From: Parasulfuritortus sp036391875
GTDB lineage: Bacteria; Pseudomonadota; Gammaproteobacteria; Burkholderiales; Thiobacillaceae
NCBI GenBank assembly: GCA_036391875.1
Contig: DASVZA010000018.1
Span: 44,769 to 108,768, forward strand
Direction: 5' to 3'
Length of the DNA stretch: 64,000 nt
Part shown: one piece after another, positions 17,253 through 27,992 of the stretch
Layout: the number at the start of each line of letters is the position of its first letter
Position numbering within the stretch: position 1 is the first letter of the stretch
Program-made: the position numbers and the translations under genes
The notes under the pieces: generated by a model
The model's database searches: none
Seen by the model: the letters and a program-made list of their open reading frames with translations, nothing else
What the model was told of the DNA's origin: nothing

Positions 17253-18246
17253 GTTCGGCCAGATCCCAGCGGGGACGGACCGAGAAGCGGCCGTCGATGG
17301 CGGCGCCGGCCTGGATGCGCAAGGCCCCGGCGTAGGCGATCATGGCGCCGTTGTCGGTGCACAGGTCGAGCGGCGGATAGAACACCTCGAATCGCTGGCG
17401 TTCGGCCTCGGCATTCAGCCTTTCCCGCAACAGACGGTTGGCGCCCACGCCACCCGCCACCACCAGGCGCCGCAAGCCGCTCTGCTTCAGCGCCTCGATC
17501 GATTTCGCGGCCAGGACCTCGACGGCGGCCAACTGGAAGGAGGCGGCGATGTCCTGGGCATTGCCCGTGCCTTCGCGTTTCACCAGGGTGAGCACGGCGG
17601 TCTTCAAACCGGCGAAGCTGAAGTCCAGGTCGCCCGAATTCAGCATGGGCCGGGGCAGCTTGTAGCGGTAGGCGTCGCCGGACGCGGCCAGCTTCGAGAT
17701 GGCCGGGCCGCCGGGGTAGCCCAGGCCGAGCAGTTGGGCGGTCTTGTCGAACGCCTCGCCGGCGGCGTCGTCCAGGGTTTCGCCCAGCAGCCGGTACTGG
17801 CCGACGCCATCCACCCGCATCAATTGAGTATGGCCGCCGGAGACCAGCAGGGCGATGAAGGGGAAGTCCGGGCATGGCTCGGCCAGGCGGGGCGAAAGCA
17901 GATGGCCTTCCAGGTGGTGCACACCGACTGTTGGCACCTTGAGGGCTAGGCCCAGGCCGCTGGCGATGCTGGCGCCGACCAGCAGCGCGCCGGCCAGGCC
18001 CGGTCCCTGGGTGTAGGCGATGCCGTCGATGTCGGCCAAGGTCAGCCCGGTATCGGCCAGGACCTTGCGGGTGAGCGGCAGCGCGCGCCGGATGTGGTCG
18101 CGCGAGGCCAGTTCTGGCACCACGCCGCCGTATTCGGCATGCATGGCCACCTGCGAGTGCAGGGCATGGGCCAGCAGGCCCCGTTCCGTGTCGTACAGGG
18201 CGATGCCGGTTTCGTCGCAGGAGGATTCGATGCCAAGAATGCGCAT
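17236..18246 (-). CDS. tsaD: tRNA N6-threonylcarbamoyladenosine transferase TsaD
   Basis: A 336-residue essential enzyme that, with TsaB and TsaE, moves threonylcarbamoyl onto A37 of ANN-decoding tRNAs. It begins MRILGIESSCDETGIALYD and has the metal site HHLEGHLLSP, the ATPase-fold signature LLVSGGHTQLM and VVAGGVGANRLLRE. It is divergent from rpsU, with a 98-base intergenic region holding the rpsU promoter. This tsaD/rpsU divergence is typical of proteobacteria. Confidence 0.96.
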   Translation of the reverse strand: MRILGIESSCDETGIALYDTERGLLAHALHSQVAMHAEYGGVVPELASRDHIRRALPLTRKVLADTGLTLADIDGIAYTQGPGLAGALLVGASIASGLGLALKVPTVGVHHLEGHLLSPRLAEPCPDFPFIALLVSGGHTQLMRVDGVGQYRLLGETLDDAAGEAFDKTAQLLGLGYPGGPAISKLAASGDAYRYKLPRPMLNSGDLDFSFAGLKTAVLTLVKREGTGNAQDIAASFQLAAVEVLAAKSIEALKQSGLRRLVVAGGVGANRLLRERLNAEAERQRFEVFYPPLDLCTDNGAMIAYAGALRIQAGAAIDGRFSVRPRWDLAELKAPV

Positions 18247-18285
18247 GGTCTTGAGTCGATAAATACGGGAGGTGACGATTTTAAC

Positions 18286-18313
18286 TTGTCAGGCCGCCCC
18301 GCCTTGATATAAT
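18286..18313 (+). promoter_or_regulatory. Sigma70 promoter of the rpsU-dnaG-rpoD operon
   Basis: TTGTCA at 18286-18291, a 16-base spacer and a perfect TATAAT at 18308-18313, 32 bases before the rpsU ATG. It is the best consensus promoter I found in the window and fits the highly expressed macromolecular-synthesis operon. Confidence 0.8.
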
Positions 18314-18344
18314 TCCGCCTCTTTTTTGTTGCTTGGATAGTTCC

Positions 18345-18557
18345 ATGCCTAGTGTACGCGTCAAGGAAAACGAGCCGTTTGAAGTCGCCATGCGCCGCTT
18401 CAAGCGCACCATCGAGAAGACCGGTCTGCTGACCGAACTGCGCGCCCGCGAGTTCTACGAGAAGCCGACCCAGGAACGCAAGCGCAAGCTGGCTGCCGCC
18501 GTGAAGCGTCAGCACAAGCGCCTGCGCAGCCAGAAGCTGCCTCCCAAGCTGTACTGA
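18345..18557 (+). CDS. rpsU: 30S ribosomal protein S21
   Basis: A 70-residue basic protein of the small ribosomal subunit (MPSVRVKENEPFEVAMRRF...). It helps base-pair the 16S rRNA 3' end with mRNA during initiation. The ATG at 18345 matches the family start; a TTG 12 bases upstream is rejected. It is first in the rpsU-yqeY-dnaG-rpoD cluster. Confidence 0.97.
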   Translation: MPSVRVKENEPFEVAMRRFKRTIEKTGLLTELRAREFYEKPTQERKRKLAAAVKRQHKRLRSQKLPPKLY

Positions 18558-18577
18558 TCCAGGCCAGGCTCCACGAC

Positions 18578-19021
18578 ATGTCCCTCAAGGAACAGATCAC
18601 CGAGGACATGAAGGGAGCCTTGCGCGCCAAGGAAACGGCGCGTCTGTCGGCTCTGCGGCTGTTGATCGCCGCCATCAAGCAGAAAGAAATCGACGAGCGC
18701 ATCGAGCTGGATGATGCCGCCGTCACCGGGGTGGTCGAAAAGCTCATCAAGCAACGCAAGGACTCGGTGACCCAGTACCAGGCCGCCAATCGGCAGGACC
18801 TCGCCGACAGCGAACAGTTCGAGATCGACGTCCTGATCGCCTACATGCCCCAGCAATTCAGCGAAGCCGAGGTTGATGCCCTTGTCAGGCAGGCTTTGGC
18901 CGAGACCGCCGCATCCGGCGCCAAGGACATGGGCAAGGTGATGGCCTGGATCAAGCCCAGGCTGGCCGGCCGGGCCGACATGGCCGTAGTCTCCGCCAAG
19001 ATCAAAAGCAGCTTGGCTTAA
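18578..19021 (+). CDS. GatB/YqeY-domain protein
   Basis: A 147-residue protein resembling the C-terminal tRNA-binding tail domain of the amidotransferase subunit GatB (LKEQITEDMKGALRAKE; VEKLIKQRKDSVTQYQAANR; AKDMGKVMAWIKPRLAGRAD). The free-standing YqeY form has no proven enzymatic role. Its place between rpsU and dnaG is conserved in many beta- and gammaproteobacteria. Confidence 0.9.
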   Translation: MSLKEQITEDMKGALRAKETARLSALRLLIAAIKQKEIDERIELDDAAVTGVVEKLIKQRKDSVTQYQAANRQDLADSEQFEIDVLIAYMPQQFSEAEVDALVRQALAETAASGAKDMGKVMAWIKPRLAGRADMAVVSAKIKSSLA

Positions 19022-19067
19022 TCGCCAGGTTGCCTACAATCCCTTCATCCCCTAACGCCCTTGGGTC

Positions 19068-20798
19068 ATGATTCCCCAGGATTTCATCCATCAGTTGCTG
19101 GATCGCGTCGATATCGTCGACGTGGTGGATCACTACGTCCCGCTCAAGAAAAAAGGCGCGAACTACCAGGCCTGCTGTCCGTTTCACACTGAAAAGACGC
19201 CATCCTTCACGGTCAGTCCGACCAAGCAGTTCTACCATTGCTTCGGTTGCGGCGCCCACGGCACCGCCATCTCGTTCCTGATGGAATATGCCGGCATGGG
19301 CTTCGTGGAGGCGGTCAAGGAACTGGCCGGGCGGATCGGCATGACCGTGCCGGACGACGGCCAGGCCGTGCATGCGGAGAGCGACGGTCGCGACCGCCTC
19401 TATGAACTGATGGAGACTGCGGCCCGGTTCTACAAGGAGCGGCTCAAGGGCAGCGACAAGGCGGTCGATTATCTCAAGGGCCGCGGACTGGAAGGCAAGA
19501 CGGCGGCCCGGTTCGGTCTCGGCTATGCGCCGGACGACTGGCGAGGCCTGGAGAAGGTTGTGCCGGATTACCAGGGCCAGGATCTGGAGACGGCCGGCCT
19601 GGTGATCGCCGGCGACGGAAAACGCTACGACCGCTTCCGCGACCGGGTGATGTTCCCGATCCGCAACGAGCGGGGCAAGGTCATCGCCTTCGGCGGCCGG
19701 GTGCTCGGCCAGGGCGAGCCCAAGTATCTCAATTCGCCGGAGACACCCCTGTTCCACAAAGGGCGAGAACTGTACGGCCTGTTCGAGAACCGGCGCGGCA
19801 TCCAGCAGGCCGGCCGGGCCGTGGTGGTGGAAGGCTACATGGATGTGGTCATGCTGGGCCAGTACGGCGTGGAGAATGCATTGGCCACGCTGGGCACGGC
19901 GGTGACCCCGGATCACGTGGCCAAGATATTCAAGCTGGTCGACGACGTGGTGTTCGCCTTCGACGGCGATGCGGCCGGTCGCAAGGCCGCCTGGCGGGCG
20001 CTGGAGAATTCGCTGCCGCAGATGCCCGACGGCAAGCGGGCCACCTTCCTGTTCCTGCCGGAAGGCGAAGATCCCGACAGCTACGTGCAGAGCGCCGGCC
20101 GGGAATCATTCGAACGCCTGTGCGATCGGGCCAAGCCGCTGTCCGATTTTCTGTTCGAGGAATTGGCGGGCAAGACCGATACCGCCTCCGAGGAGGGCAA
20201 GGTGCGCCTGTTCACCCTGGTTGAACCGTACCTGAATCAGATGGCCAAGGCGCCGCTCCTGGCCCGTTCGCTGCGACAACGACTGGCGGCCCTCTCGGGT
20301 GTGCCTACAATGGAAAAACGCGAGCGGCCCGCTATGCGCAAGGGGACTGGAAATTCAAGGCAGTCGCCCCAATTGTCACCTCATCGCATCGTGCTGCAGG
20401 CCCTGCTGCATCGACCGGAACGTCTCAAGACCCTGCCGGAGCTCCCAGTTCAGGAGGGTGGGGCGGCCAGGCAATTGGAAGTGGTGCTGGCGGTGTTGCA
20501 GGAGCATCCCGAACTGGCCGATGCCCGGGACCTGCTGGAGTATTTCCGCGGCCAGCCCGAAGAGGGATTGGTCACGGCGGCAACGGCCGGATTGCTGGAA
20601 TGGGGCGACGACTATGATTCGGAGTCCGATCTGCGCGGTGCTTGGGCGACTTTGATGGAGCAGGCGGCCAAGCAGCAGTCGGCGACGTTCAAAGGCAAGA
20701 AGCTCAGCGACATCTCTCCCGAGGAGCGTGCCAGCTACATGGCGGCCCTGAAGGAGAAGAAACTTGACAAATTAAGTCGGGTCAAATCCGACGAGTAG
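19068..20798 (+). CDS. dnaG: DNA primase
   Basis: A 576-residue primase that makes RNA primers at the replication fork. The CHC2 zinc site is C37, H40, C58 and C61. The TOPRIM core is seen in VVVEGYMDVVMLGQ and the metal-binding FAFDGDAAGRKA. The C-terminal region (about 430-576) is the DnaB-contact domain and is shorter and less conserved. Middle gene of the macromolecular-synthesis operon. Confidence 0.96.
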   Translation: MIPQDFIHQLLDRVDIVDVVDHYVPLKKKGANYQACCPFHTEKTPSFTVSPTKQFYHCFGCGAHGTAISFLMEYAGMGFVEAVKELAGRIGMTVPDDGQAVHAESDGRDRLYELMETAARFYKERLKGSDKAVDYLKGRGLEGKTAARFGLGYAPDDWRGLEKVVPDYQGQDLETAGLVIAGDGKRYDRFRDRVMFPIRNERGKVIAFGGRVLGQGEPKYLNSPETPLFHKGRELYGLFENRRGIQQAGRAVVVEGYMDVVMLGQYGVENALATLGTAVTPDHVAKIFKLVDDVVFAFDGDAAGRKAAWRALENSLPQMPDGKRATFLFLPEGEDPDSYVQSAGRESFERLCDRAKPLSDFLFEELAGKTDTASEEGKVRLFTLVEPYLNQMAKAPLLARSLRQRLAALSGVPTMEKRERPAMRKGTGNSRQSPQLSPHRIVLQALLHRPERLKTLPELPVQEGGAARQLEVVLAVLQEHPELADARDLLEYFRGQPEEGLVTAATAGLLEWGDDYDSESDLRGAWATLMEQAAKQQSATFKGKKLSDISPEERASYMAALKEKKLDKLSRVKSDE

Positions 20799-20866
20799 GG
20801 CGTTTAAGGCTATTCGTGTAAAATGCGAAACTTTTGCGCTAATCCAGTTTTGGAGATTGACAGGCG

Positions 20867-22813
<1,947 letters not shown>

Positions 22814-22822
22814 TGTTTCCAC

Positions 22823-22840
22823 GGGGCGGGCAACCGCCCC
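22823..22840 (+). other. GC-rich hairpin between rpoD and the tRNA
   Basis: GGGGCGG (22823-22829) pairs with CCGCCCC (22834-22840) around GCAA, a stable tetraloop. There is no T run, so RNA processing or partial termination before the tRNA is more likely than full termination. Confidence 0.6.
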
Positions 22841-22843
22841 GCA

Positions 22844-22920
22844 GGGCCTGTAGCTCAGTTGGTTAGAGCAGAGGACTCATAATCCTTTGGTCCAGGGTTC
22901 AAGTCCCTGCGGGCCCACCA
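22844..22920 (+). tRNA. tRNA with CAU anticodon (elongator Met, or Ile2)
   Basis: A 77-base cloverleaf. Acceptor stem GGGCCTG with CGGGCCC, D arm GCTCAGTTGGTTAGAGC, anticodon stem GAGGA/TCCTT with loop CTCATAA, T arm CAGGG-TTCAAGT-CCCTG, and an encoded CCA end. A CAU anticodon serves elongator Met or, after lysidine modification, the AUA-reading Ile2. The variable region TTGGTC resembles Ile2, but I cannot settle it. It is not the initiator type, since the first acceptor pair is a normal G-C. Confidence 0.95.
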
Positions 22921-22929
22921 TGTATTTCA

Positions 22930-22962
22930 AAGCCTCCCGATGTGGAGGCTTTTTTGTTTTTT
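22930..22962 (+). terminator. Rho-independent terminator after the tRNA
   Basis: AAGCCTCC (22930-22937) pairs with GGAGGCTT (22944-22951), with a six-base loop and a run of T directly after. It closes the rpoD-tRNA unit. Confidence 0.9.
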
Positions 22963-23225
22963 GATTCGGCAACCACGGGGGCTATTCGCGCCCTTCAGTG
23001 TCGAATATCGGTTCGTTGCGTCAAGGCCGGCCAAAGTCCGCCGCACCACTTGAACTGTGCTGCGATGGCGAGGCGGTGGTCAGAAAATACAGTTTCCACT
23101 TCATATCGGAATACGTGGTTTGCTGTAGAGCCGTCTGCTGTCCCATTGCTACGCTGATCCTATAGCCCTAAGGCACAGTGTTTTTGTACCTGAGGAAGGA
23201 GAGGGACTGGAGCGGAGGATTCGGG
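22963..23225. other. Regulatory gap before the type II secretion operon
   Basis: No convincing gene. A 71-codon open frame near the left end runs out of the terminator and resembles nothing. The right half holds the shared two-box element (separate entry), and the gspG ribosome site GGAGGA lies just before 23226. Confidence 0.7.
23084..23155 (+). promoter_or_regulatory. Two-box element, copy 1 (gspG)
   Basis: Box 1 AATACAG at 23086-23092; box 2 starts AATACG at 23110, 24 bases later. From box 2 the invariant columns shared with the other three copies are ATA at 2-4, TT at 10-11, C at 14, AG at 18-19 and C at 23. A weak -10-like TACGCT follows about 40 bases after the start of box 2. No good -35 is visible, which fits an activator-dependent promoter. 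Confidence 0.65.
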
Positions 23226-23657
23226 ATGAACGGGCGATTGGCTAGAGTTCAAATGCCGAAGGCGTCGGGGTTTACCCTTATCGAACTGCTGGTGGTGATG
23301 GTCATCCTGGGGCTGCTGGTTGGTTTTGTGGCGCCCCGGTATTTCGCCCAGGTCGGCAAGTCCCAGGTGAAGGCCGCACGGGTCCAGATTTACGGTCTCG
23401 ATCGCGCCCTGGATCAATACCGCTTGGACACAGGTCATTATCCTTCCACCGAGCAGGGTCTGAATGCCTTGTACAGCCGGCCCACCGATGAACCAAACTG
23501 GGGCGGCCCCTACTTGAAGAAGCCGGTGCCACCCGATCCATGGGGCAATCCCTACGTCTACCGGATTCCCGGCCAGACCGGCGACTTCGATCTGCTTTCC
23601 TACGGCAAGGATGGTCAGCCGGGCGGTACCGGCGAGGCGGCGGATATCACGGACTAG
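23226..23657 (+). CDS. gspG: Major pseudopilin GspG (OxpG-like)
   Basis: A 143-residue type II secretion pseudopilin. A short basic leader is cut by prepilin peptidase at KASG|FTLIELLVVM, with Glu at +5 present. The globular part has the GspG core (GLNALYSRP..., PPDPWGNPYVYRIPG, DFDLLSYGKDGQPGGTGE), including the acidic calcium-binding end. ATG 23226 is chosen for its GGAGGA site and for fitting the leader. First gene of the secretion operon, directly downstream of the two-box element. No prepilin peptidase gene is in the window. Confidence 0.93.
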   Translation: MNGRLARVQMPKASGFTLIELLVVMVILGLLVGFVAPRYFAQVGKSQVKAARVQIYGLDRALDQYRLDTGHYPSTEQGLNALYSRPTDEPNWGGPYLKKPVPPDPWGNPYVYRIPGQTGDFDLLSYGKDGQPGGTGEAADITD

Positions 23658-23666
23658 GGGGCGACG

Positions 23667-24857
23667 ATGCAATTCCAGGTTCGAGCACTGCGAGATGGGG
23701 AGGGGGTGACGGCGCTCACCTTCGAGGCACCGAGCGCAGCCGACGCACTGGAACAGGCCAAGGCGCAAGGCCTCGCGGTGTTGTCGGTACGTTCCCATAC
23801 CGTATGGCCCATCCATATCTTGGGCTACGGGTCGACTTTTCAGCTGACCCTGTTCAGCCAGGAGCTTCTGGCGCTGTTGCAGGCCGGGCTCAACCTGGTC
23901 GATGCGCTGGAAACGCTCGCGGAAAAGGAGACCAGGGCCGAGCAGCGCAAGGTAATGCGCCAGATATTGGCCCGCCTGTACGAGGGCCATCCACTGTCCT
24001 TTGCCTTGCAACAGTTCCCGGCCGTTTTCCCGGCTTTGTACATCGCCGCCGTGCGTGCCAGCGAAAAGACCGGAGACATTGATGAGGCTCTGGGCCGCTA
24101 CGTGGCCTATCAGACCCAGGTGGACGCTGTACGCAAGCGTATCGTCAGTGCCTCCATCTATCCCGTACTGCTGCTGGCGGCGGGAAGCATGGCGACGTTG
24201 TTCCTTCTGTTGTATGTGGTGCCGAAGTTCAGCCGCATCTACTCAGATCTCGGCACCCAACTACCCTTGTTCTCGAAGTTGCTGATGGCCTGGGGACAGT
24301 TGCTTGAGGCGCACAGCCTGGTGGCGGTGGTGGCCTGGCTAGTCACCATGGCCGGGCTGGCTTGGGCCGTCGCCCAGCCGGGCGTCCGGCGTGCCTGTAT
24401 GAGCCAGTTATGGCGCTTGCCAAGCCTTGGGAGCCGGCTCAAGGTCTACCAGCTGGGCCGTTTCTACCGCACCCTGGGAATGCTGCTGCGCGGCGGCATA
24501 CCGGTGGTCAGCGCCATCGACATGGTGTCCGGTCTGCTGTCGCCCCTGCTGCAAACCCAGCTCGGTATGGCATCGCAGGCAATCCGCGAGGGGTTGCCCA
24601 TCTCGGCGGCGATGGAACGCCATGGTCTCGTTACTCCCGTGGCCCTGCGATTGCTGAGGGTGGGTGAGAAGAGTGGCGAGATGGGGACGATGATGGAACG
24701 CATTGCCGGATTCCATGACGAGGAGATGAGCCGCTGGGTGGATTGGTTCACCCGCCTGTTCGAGCCGATTCTGATGGCCTTCATCGGCTTGGCCATCGGC
24801 CTCATCGTCGTTCTCATGTACCTGCCGATCTTCGAACTGGCCGGGAGCATTCAATGA
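23667..24857 (+). CDS. gspF: Inner-membrane platform protein GspF
   Basis: A 396-residue polytopic protein that couples the cytoplasmic ATPase to pseudopilus assembly. It has two repeated GspF domains (for example LLQAGLNLVDALETLAEK and MLLRGGIPVVSAIDMVSG, the latter with RVGEKSGEMGTMMERIAGFHDEEM) and three membrane helices, around 170-190, 210-235 and 365-390. It follows gspG by 9 bases. The stop overlaps the ATG of a 35-codon frame. Confidence 0.92.
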   Translation: MQFQVRALRDGEGVTALTFEAPSAADALEQAKAQGLAVLSVRSHTVWPIHILGYGSTFQLTLFSQELLALLQAGLNLVDALETLAEKETRAEQRKVMRQILARLYEGHPLSFALQQFPAVFPALYIAAVRASEKTGDIDEALGRYVAYQTQVDAVRKRIVSASIYPVLLLAAGSMATLFLLLYVVPKFSRIYSDLGTQLPLFSKLLMAWGQLLEAHSLVAVVAWLVTMAGLAWAVAQPGVRRACMSQLWRLPSLGSRLKVYQLGRFYRTLGMLLRGGIPVVSAIDMVSGLLSPLLQTQLGMASQAIREGLPISAAMERHGLVTPVALRLLRVGEKSGEMGTMMERIAGFHDEEMSRWVDWFTRLFEPILMAFIGLAIGLIVVLMYLPIFELAGSIQ

Positions 24858-24961
24858 ACCCCGCGCAAAGCGCCCAGTTGGTCCGGCCGGAGCGCCAGTG
24901 TGCTGGTCGGCATCTACCCGGTCTCCATGGCCGCAGCCGTGTTCGAGGGAGGTCCATATGA
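24854..24961 (+). CDS. Possible 35-residue coupled small ORF between gspF and gspE
   Basis: An ATG at 24854 overlaps the gspF stop and the frame ends in a TGA at 24959-24961 that overlaps the gspE ATG at 24958. Both junctions are ATGA, the classic translational-coupling form. The peptide (MNPAQSAQLVRPERQCAG...) is basic, has no membrane helix and resembles nothing I know. It may serve only to carry ribosomes to gspE, or be the scar of a lost gene. Confidence 0.4.
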   Translation: MNPAQSAQLVRPERQCAGRHLPGLHGRSRVRGRSI

Positions 24962-26655
24962 ATCTCAGCGACGGCATTGAAGCTGGTGTTCCCATGATTG
25001 GAGCCAAGATCATGCATGAGGCCAAGGAACGTGCCGCACAGAGCCATCGGCCCACGGTCGAGGTGCTGGAGGAGATACTTGCCTTGCCGGCGACACGCTT
25101 CACCGCAAACCTCGGCGCGATCTTCGGTTACCCGACCTTGGATATGATGGCGCTCGATAGTATGGCGCCCGACTTCGAGACGATCGCTTTTACCGAGGCC
25201 CTGGAACGGGATTGTCTTGCGTTCCGGAACCCGGAAAGCCAGTTGGTGGTGGTGTTCGGTGACCCATTCGATATGGGGCTCCAGGCATGGCTGGAAGAAA
25301 AAATTCGTGGCCCCTTCCAGCGGGCCATTACACACCGCTCCAACATCGCCGCCTGGCTCAGCCGTCAGGAAGAGAAGATGCATGCGATGGACAGCGCGCT
25401 CTCCGGCTCTTCCGGTGCGACCAGCGCCGGCCCGGTGGCGGAAGCGCTTTCGCTGAAGAGCATCAGCGGCGATACCAGCCCGGTGGTCAAGCTCGTCCAC
25501 TCCACGCTGTACGATGCCCTGAGGACCGGTGTGAGTGATATCCACCTCGAAACCGTGGCGGCGGGCCTGGTGATCAAGTACCGCATGGACGGGGTGCTCA
25601 CCCAGGTGGGGTCCCTGGAAGGCCGCGAAGTGGCGGAGCAAGTGCTTTCCCGGGTCAAGGTCATGTCCGAACTGGACATCGCCGAGCGGCGTATTCCGCA
25701 GGACGGGCGCTTCAAGGTGTCCATGCGCGGCCGGGAGGTGGACCTGCGGGTCTCGGTCATGCCCAGCATCTTCGGCGAAGATGCCGTGCTGCGCATCCTG
25801 GACAAGCAGGCCCTGGCCGACCAGGTGACCGGGCTGCGCCTCGATTGCCTGGGCTTCAACGCCGACACCATAGGCCTGATAAGGAATCTGGCGACCAAGC
25901 CCTACGGCATGATGCTGGTCACCGGCCCGACCGGGTCGGGCAAGACGACCACCTTGTACGCCGCGATTTCGGAAATCAACCATGGGCAGGACAAGATCAT
26001 CACCATCGAGGATCCGGTCGAGTACCAGTTGCCCGGCGTACTGCAGATACCGGTCAACGAAAAGAAGGGGCTCACCTTCGCCCGCGGCCTGCGCTCGATC
26101 CTGCGCCACGACCCGGACAAGATCATGGTGGGCGAGATACGGGATCCCGAGACCGCACAGATCGCCCTTCAGTCGGCCCTGACCGGGCACTTGGTATTCA
26201 CTACCGTGCACGCCAACAACGTGTTCGACGTCATCGGCCGGTTCATGCACATGGGCGTTGACCTGTACAACTTCATTTCCGCGGTGAACGGCATCCTGGC
26301 GCAGCGGCTGGTGCGGATCAACTGCCCGCATTGTTCGGCGCCGGTCGAGCCGGATGCGGTTTTGCTGAACGACTCGGGCCTGACCTCGGCGGAGGTGGAA
26401 GGCTTTCGTTTCATGGCAGGGCACGGTTGCGGGCACTGCCGAGGAACCGGCTACAAGGGGCGAAAAGCCATCGCCGAACTGCTCTACCTGAACGACGCGA
26501 TCAGGGAAATGACCGTCGCTCGGCAGCCGGTCCGCGTCATCAAGGAAGCCGCCCGGCGCAACGGCACTCGTTTTCTGCGCGACGCCGCACTGGACATGGT
26601 GCGAAGCGGAGAGACCACATTGCAGGAGATCAACCGTGTCACTCTCGTCGACTGA
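24958..26655 (+). CDS. gspE: Type II secretion ATPase GspE
   Basis: A 565-residue cytoplasmic hexameric ATPase that powers pseudopilus growth. The ATG at 24958 has GGGAGG seven bases upstream. The N-terminal 200 residues are divergent. The core has Walker A GPTGSGKTTTLYA (about 323-335), Asp box TIEDPVEYQLPG, Walker B-type IMVGEIRDPETAQIA and a His box TGHLVFTTVHANN. The four-Cys zinc domain is present (CPHCSAP...CGHCRGTG). The 3' end overlaps the PilM/GspL-like gene by 20 bases. Confidence 0.93.
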   Translation: MNLSDGIEAGVPMIGAKIMHEAKERAAQSHRPTVEVLEEILALPATRFTANLGAIFGYPTLDMMALDSMAPDFETIAFTEALERDCLAFRNPESQLVVVFGDPFDMGLQAWLEEKIRGPFQRAITHRSNIAAWLSRQEEKMHAMDSALSGSSGATSAGPVAEALSLKSISGDTSPVVKLVHSTLYDALRTGVSDIHLETVAAGLVIKYRMDGVLTQVGSLEGREVAEQVLSRVKVMSELDIAERRIPQDGRFKVSMRGREVDLRVSVMPSIFGEDAVLRILDKQALADQVTGLRLDCLGFNADTIGLIRNLATKPYGMMLVTGPTGSGKTTTLYAAISEINHGQDKIITIEDPVEYQLPGVLQIPVNEKKGLTFARGLRSILRHDPDKIMVGEIRDPETAQIALQSALTGHLVFTTVHANNVFDVIGRFMHMGVDLYNFISAVNGILAQRLVRINCPHCSAPVEPDAVLLNDSGLTSAEVEGFRFMAGHGCGHCRGTGYKGRKAIAELLYLNDAIREMTVARQPVRVIKEAARRNGTRFLRDAALDMVRSGETTLQEINRVTLVD

Positions 26656-27457
26656 GCCGCTGCGCGCAGCCCTGAGCCCGGACCGGGTCAGCCTGGTCCA
26701 ACTGGGCGGGAGAAAAGGACTGCTGCGGGCCGAGTTCGCGGAATGTGCGGCAGCGGAACGCGGTGAGCCGGTCTGGGCACCGGCACTGCGCTGGTTCCGG
26801 GATGGACTGGCGGGGCTCCCCGGTCGGCCGTCCGGCATCCGGGTCGTGTTGTCCAACCATTTCGTGCGTTATGTCCTGGTGCCTTGGCGCGGCAGGCTGA
26901 ACGGCAAGGAGGAGGAGTTGGCCCACGCCCGGCACTGCTTCGAGCAGGTGTACGGGGGGATGGCCTCAGCCTGGGAGATCAGGCTCAGCCCGTGCGCAGA
27001 CGGTGAGTCGCGGGTGGCCTGTGCGGTGGACGCGGAACTGCTGGCCGGTCTTGATCAGGCGGTGGCTGCGGCGGGGAAGCGTTTGCGTTCCGTCCAGCCT
27101 TACCTGATGAGCGCCTTCAATCGCTGGCGCCGCGAGTTCGACGTACCGCAGGCCTGGTTCGTGCTCGCAGAGCCGGGGCGCATGTGCCTGGCGATTGTTC
27201 AGAACGGCCGCTGGATCGATTTGCGGAACCAGTATGCCGGCCCGGATTGGGCAGCGGGTCTGCCGGCCCAGCTGGCCCGTGAACGGGTGCTGACGGACCT
27301 CGATGGCGAGGCGCGGGTGTGCGTGTGTGCGCCGGACGAGGTCGCGGAAAAGATCCTGCAGGACGCGGGCGAGAACGTCCGCATCCTGCGCACGCCGCTC
27401 CCCGCCGGTGTTCCAGAGGAGCATGCCGCCGCAGTTGGAATGGCCTTGTGCGGGTGA
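26636..27457 (+). CDS. PilM/GspL-type cytoplasmic assembly protein
   Basis: A 273-residue protein with a GTG start inside the gspE 3' end. It has an actin-like fold pattern as in PilM and the cytoplasmic half of GspL (LVQLGGRKGLLRAEF; VVLSNHFVRYVLVPW; VACAVDAELLAGLDQAV), but no membrane helix. In this family the protein links the ATPase to the PilN/PilO pair in the inner membrane. Sequence identity is low, so the call rests on gene order as well as on motifs. Confidence 0.7.
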   Translation: MSLSSTEPLRAALSPDRVSLVQLGGRKGLLRAEFAECAAAERGEPVWAPALRWFRDGLAGLPGRPSGIRVVLSNHFVRYVLVPWRGRLNGKEEELAHARHCFEQVYGGMASAWEIRLSPCADGESRVACAVDAELLAGLDQAVAAAGKRLRSVQPYLMSAFNRWRREFDVPQAWFVLAEPGRMCLAIVQNGRWIDLRNQYAGPDWAAGLPAQLARERVLTDLDGEARVCVCAPDEVAEKILQDAGENVRILRTPLPAGVPEEHAAAVGMALCG

Positions 27458-27461
27458 TGCG

Positions 27462-27992
27462 ATGCGAGCGCTGAATCTCGATTTCCGAAACGACCATCCT
27501 TGGCGGACGCGGAGTGGCTGGGTGGCCTTGCTGGTGGCCGGCGCGGTGTTCGGTCTGATGGCCTGGCATCAGCGCGCGGTGTCGGATGCCACTGCGATAC
27601 AGCAGGCCCGGCTGGACGCGCTGACCGAGCGGTTATACCCCGGGGAACGGGCTCGCCGCGACCCGCATGCCCCGCGCCTTGGGAACGAAGTCCGTGCCGC
27701 ACGAGAAATACTGGTTCGGCTGGATCTGCCCTGGGGGCGCCTGTTCGGTGCGGTCGAGGCGGCCAATGACCAGGACATCGCCCTGCTCGGTATCGATCCC
27801 AACCCGAACAAGGGCACGGTACTGATCACCGGCGAGGCCAAGGGCTACGACGAGGTTCTGGACTACACCCGCCGCCTGGAAACCAGCGGCTCGCTGACCG
27901 GCGTCTACCTGCAGCACCATAAGGTCGAGCTTCAGGATCCCCAACAGCCGGTGCATTTCACGGTCGGCGCGGCCTGGGTGTCCGGATCATGA
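27462..27992 (+). CDS. PilN-like inner-membrane assembly protein
   Basis: A 176-residue protein with a short cytoplasmic tail, one membrane helix (about 20-38), a basic coiled-coil stretch and a ferredoxin-like periplasmic domain ending in VELQDPQQPVHFTVGAAW. This is the PilN (or GspL C-terminal) plan. It starts 5 bases after the PilM-like gene and overlaps the next gene by four bases. Confidence 0.72.
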   Translation: MRALNLDFRNDHPWRTRSGWVALLVAGAVFGLMAWHQRAVSDATAIQQARLDALTERLYPGERARRDPHAPRLGNEVRAAREILVRLDLPWGRLFGAVEAANDQDIALLGIDPNPNKGTVLITGEAKGYDEVLDYTRRLETSGSLTGVYLQHHKVELQDPQQPVHFTVGAAWVSGS

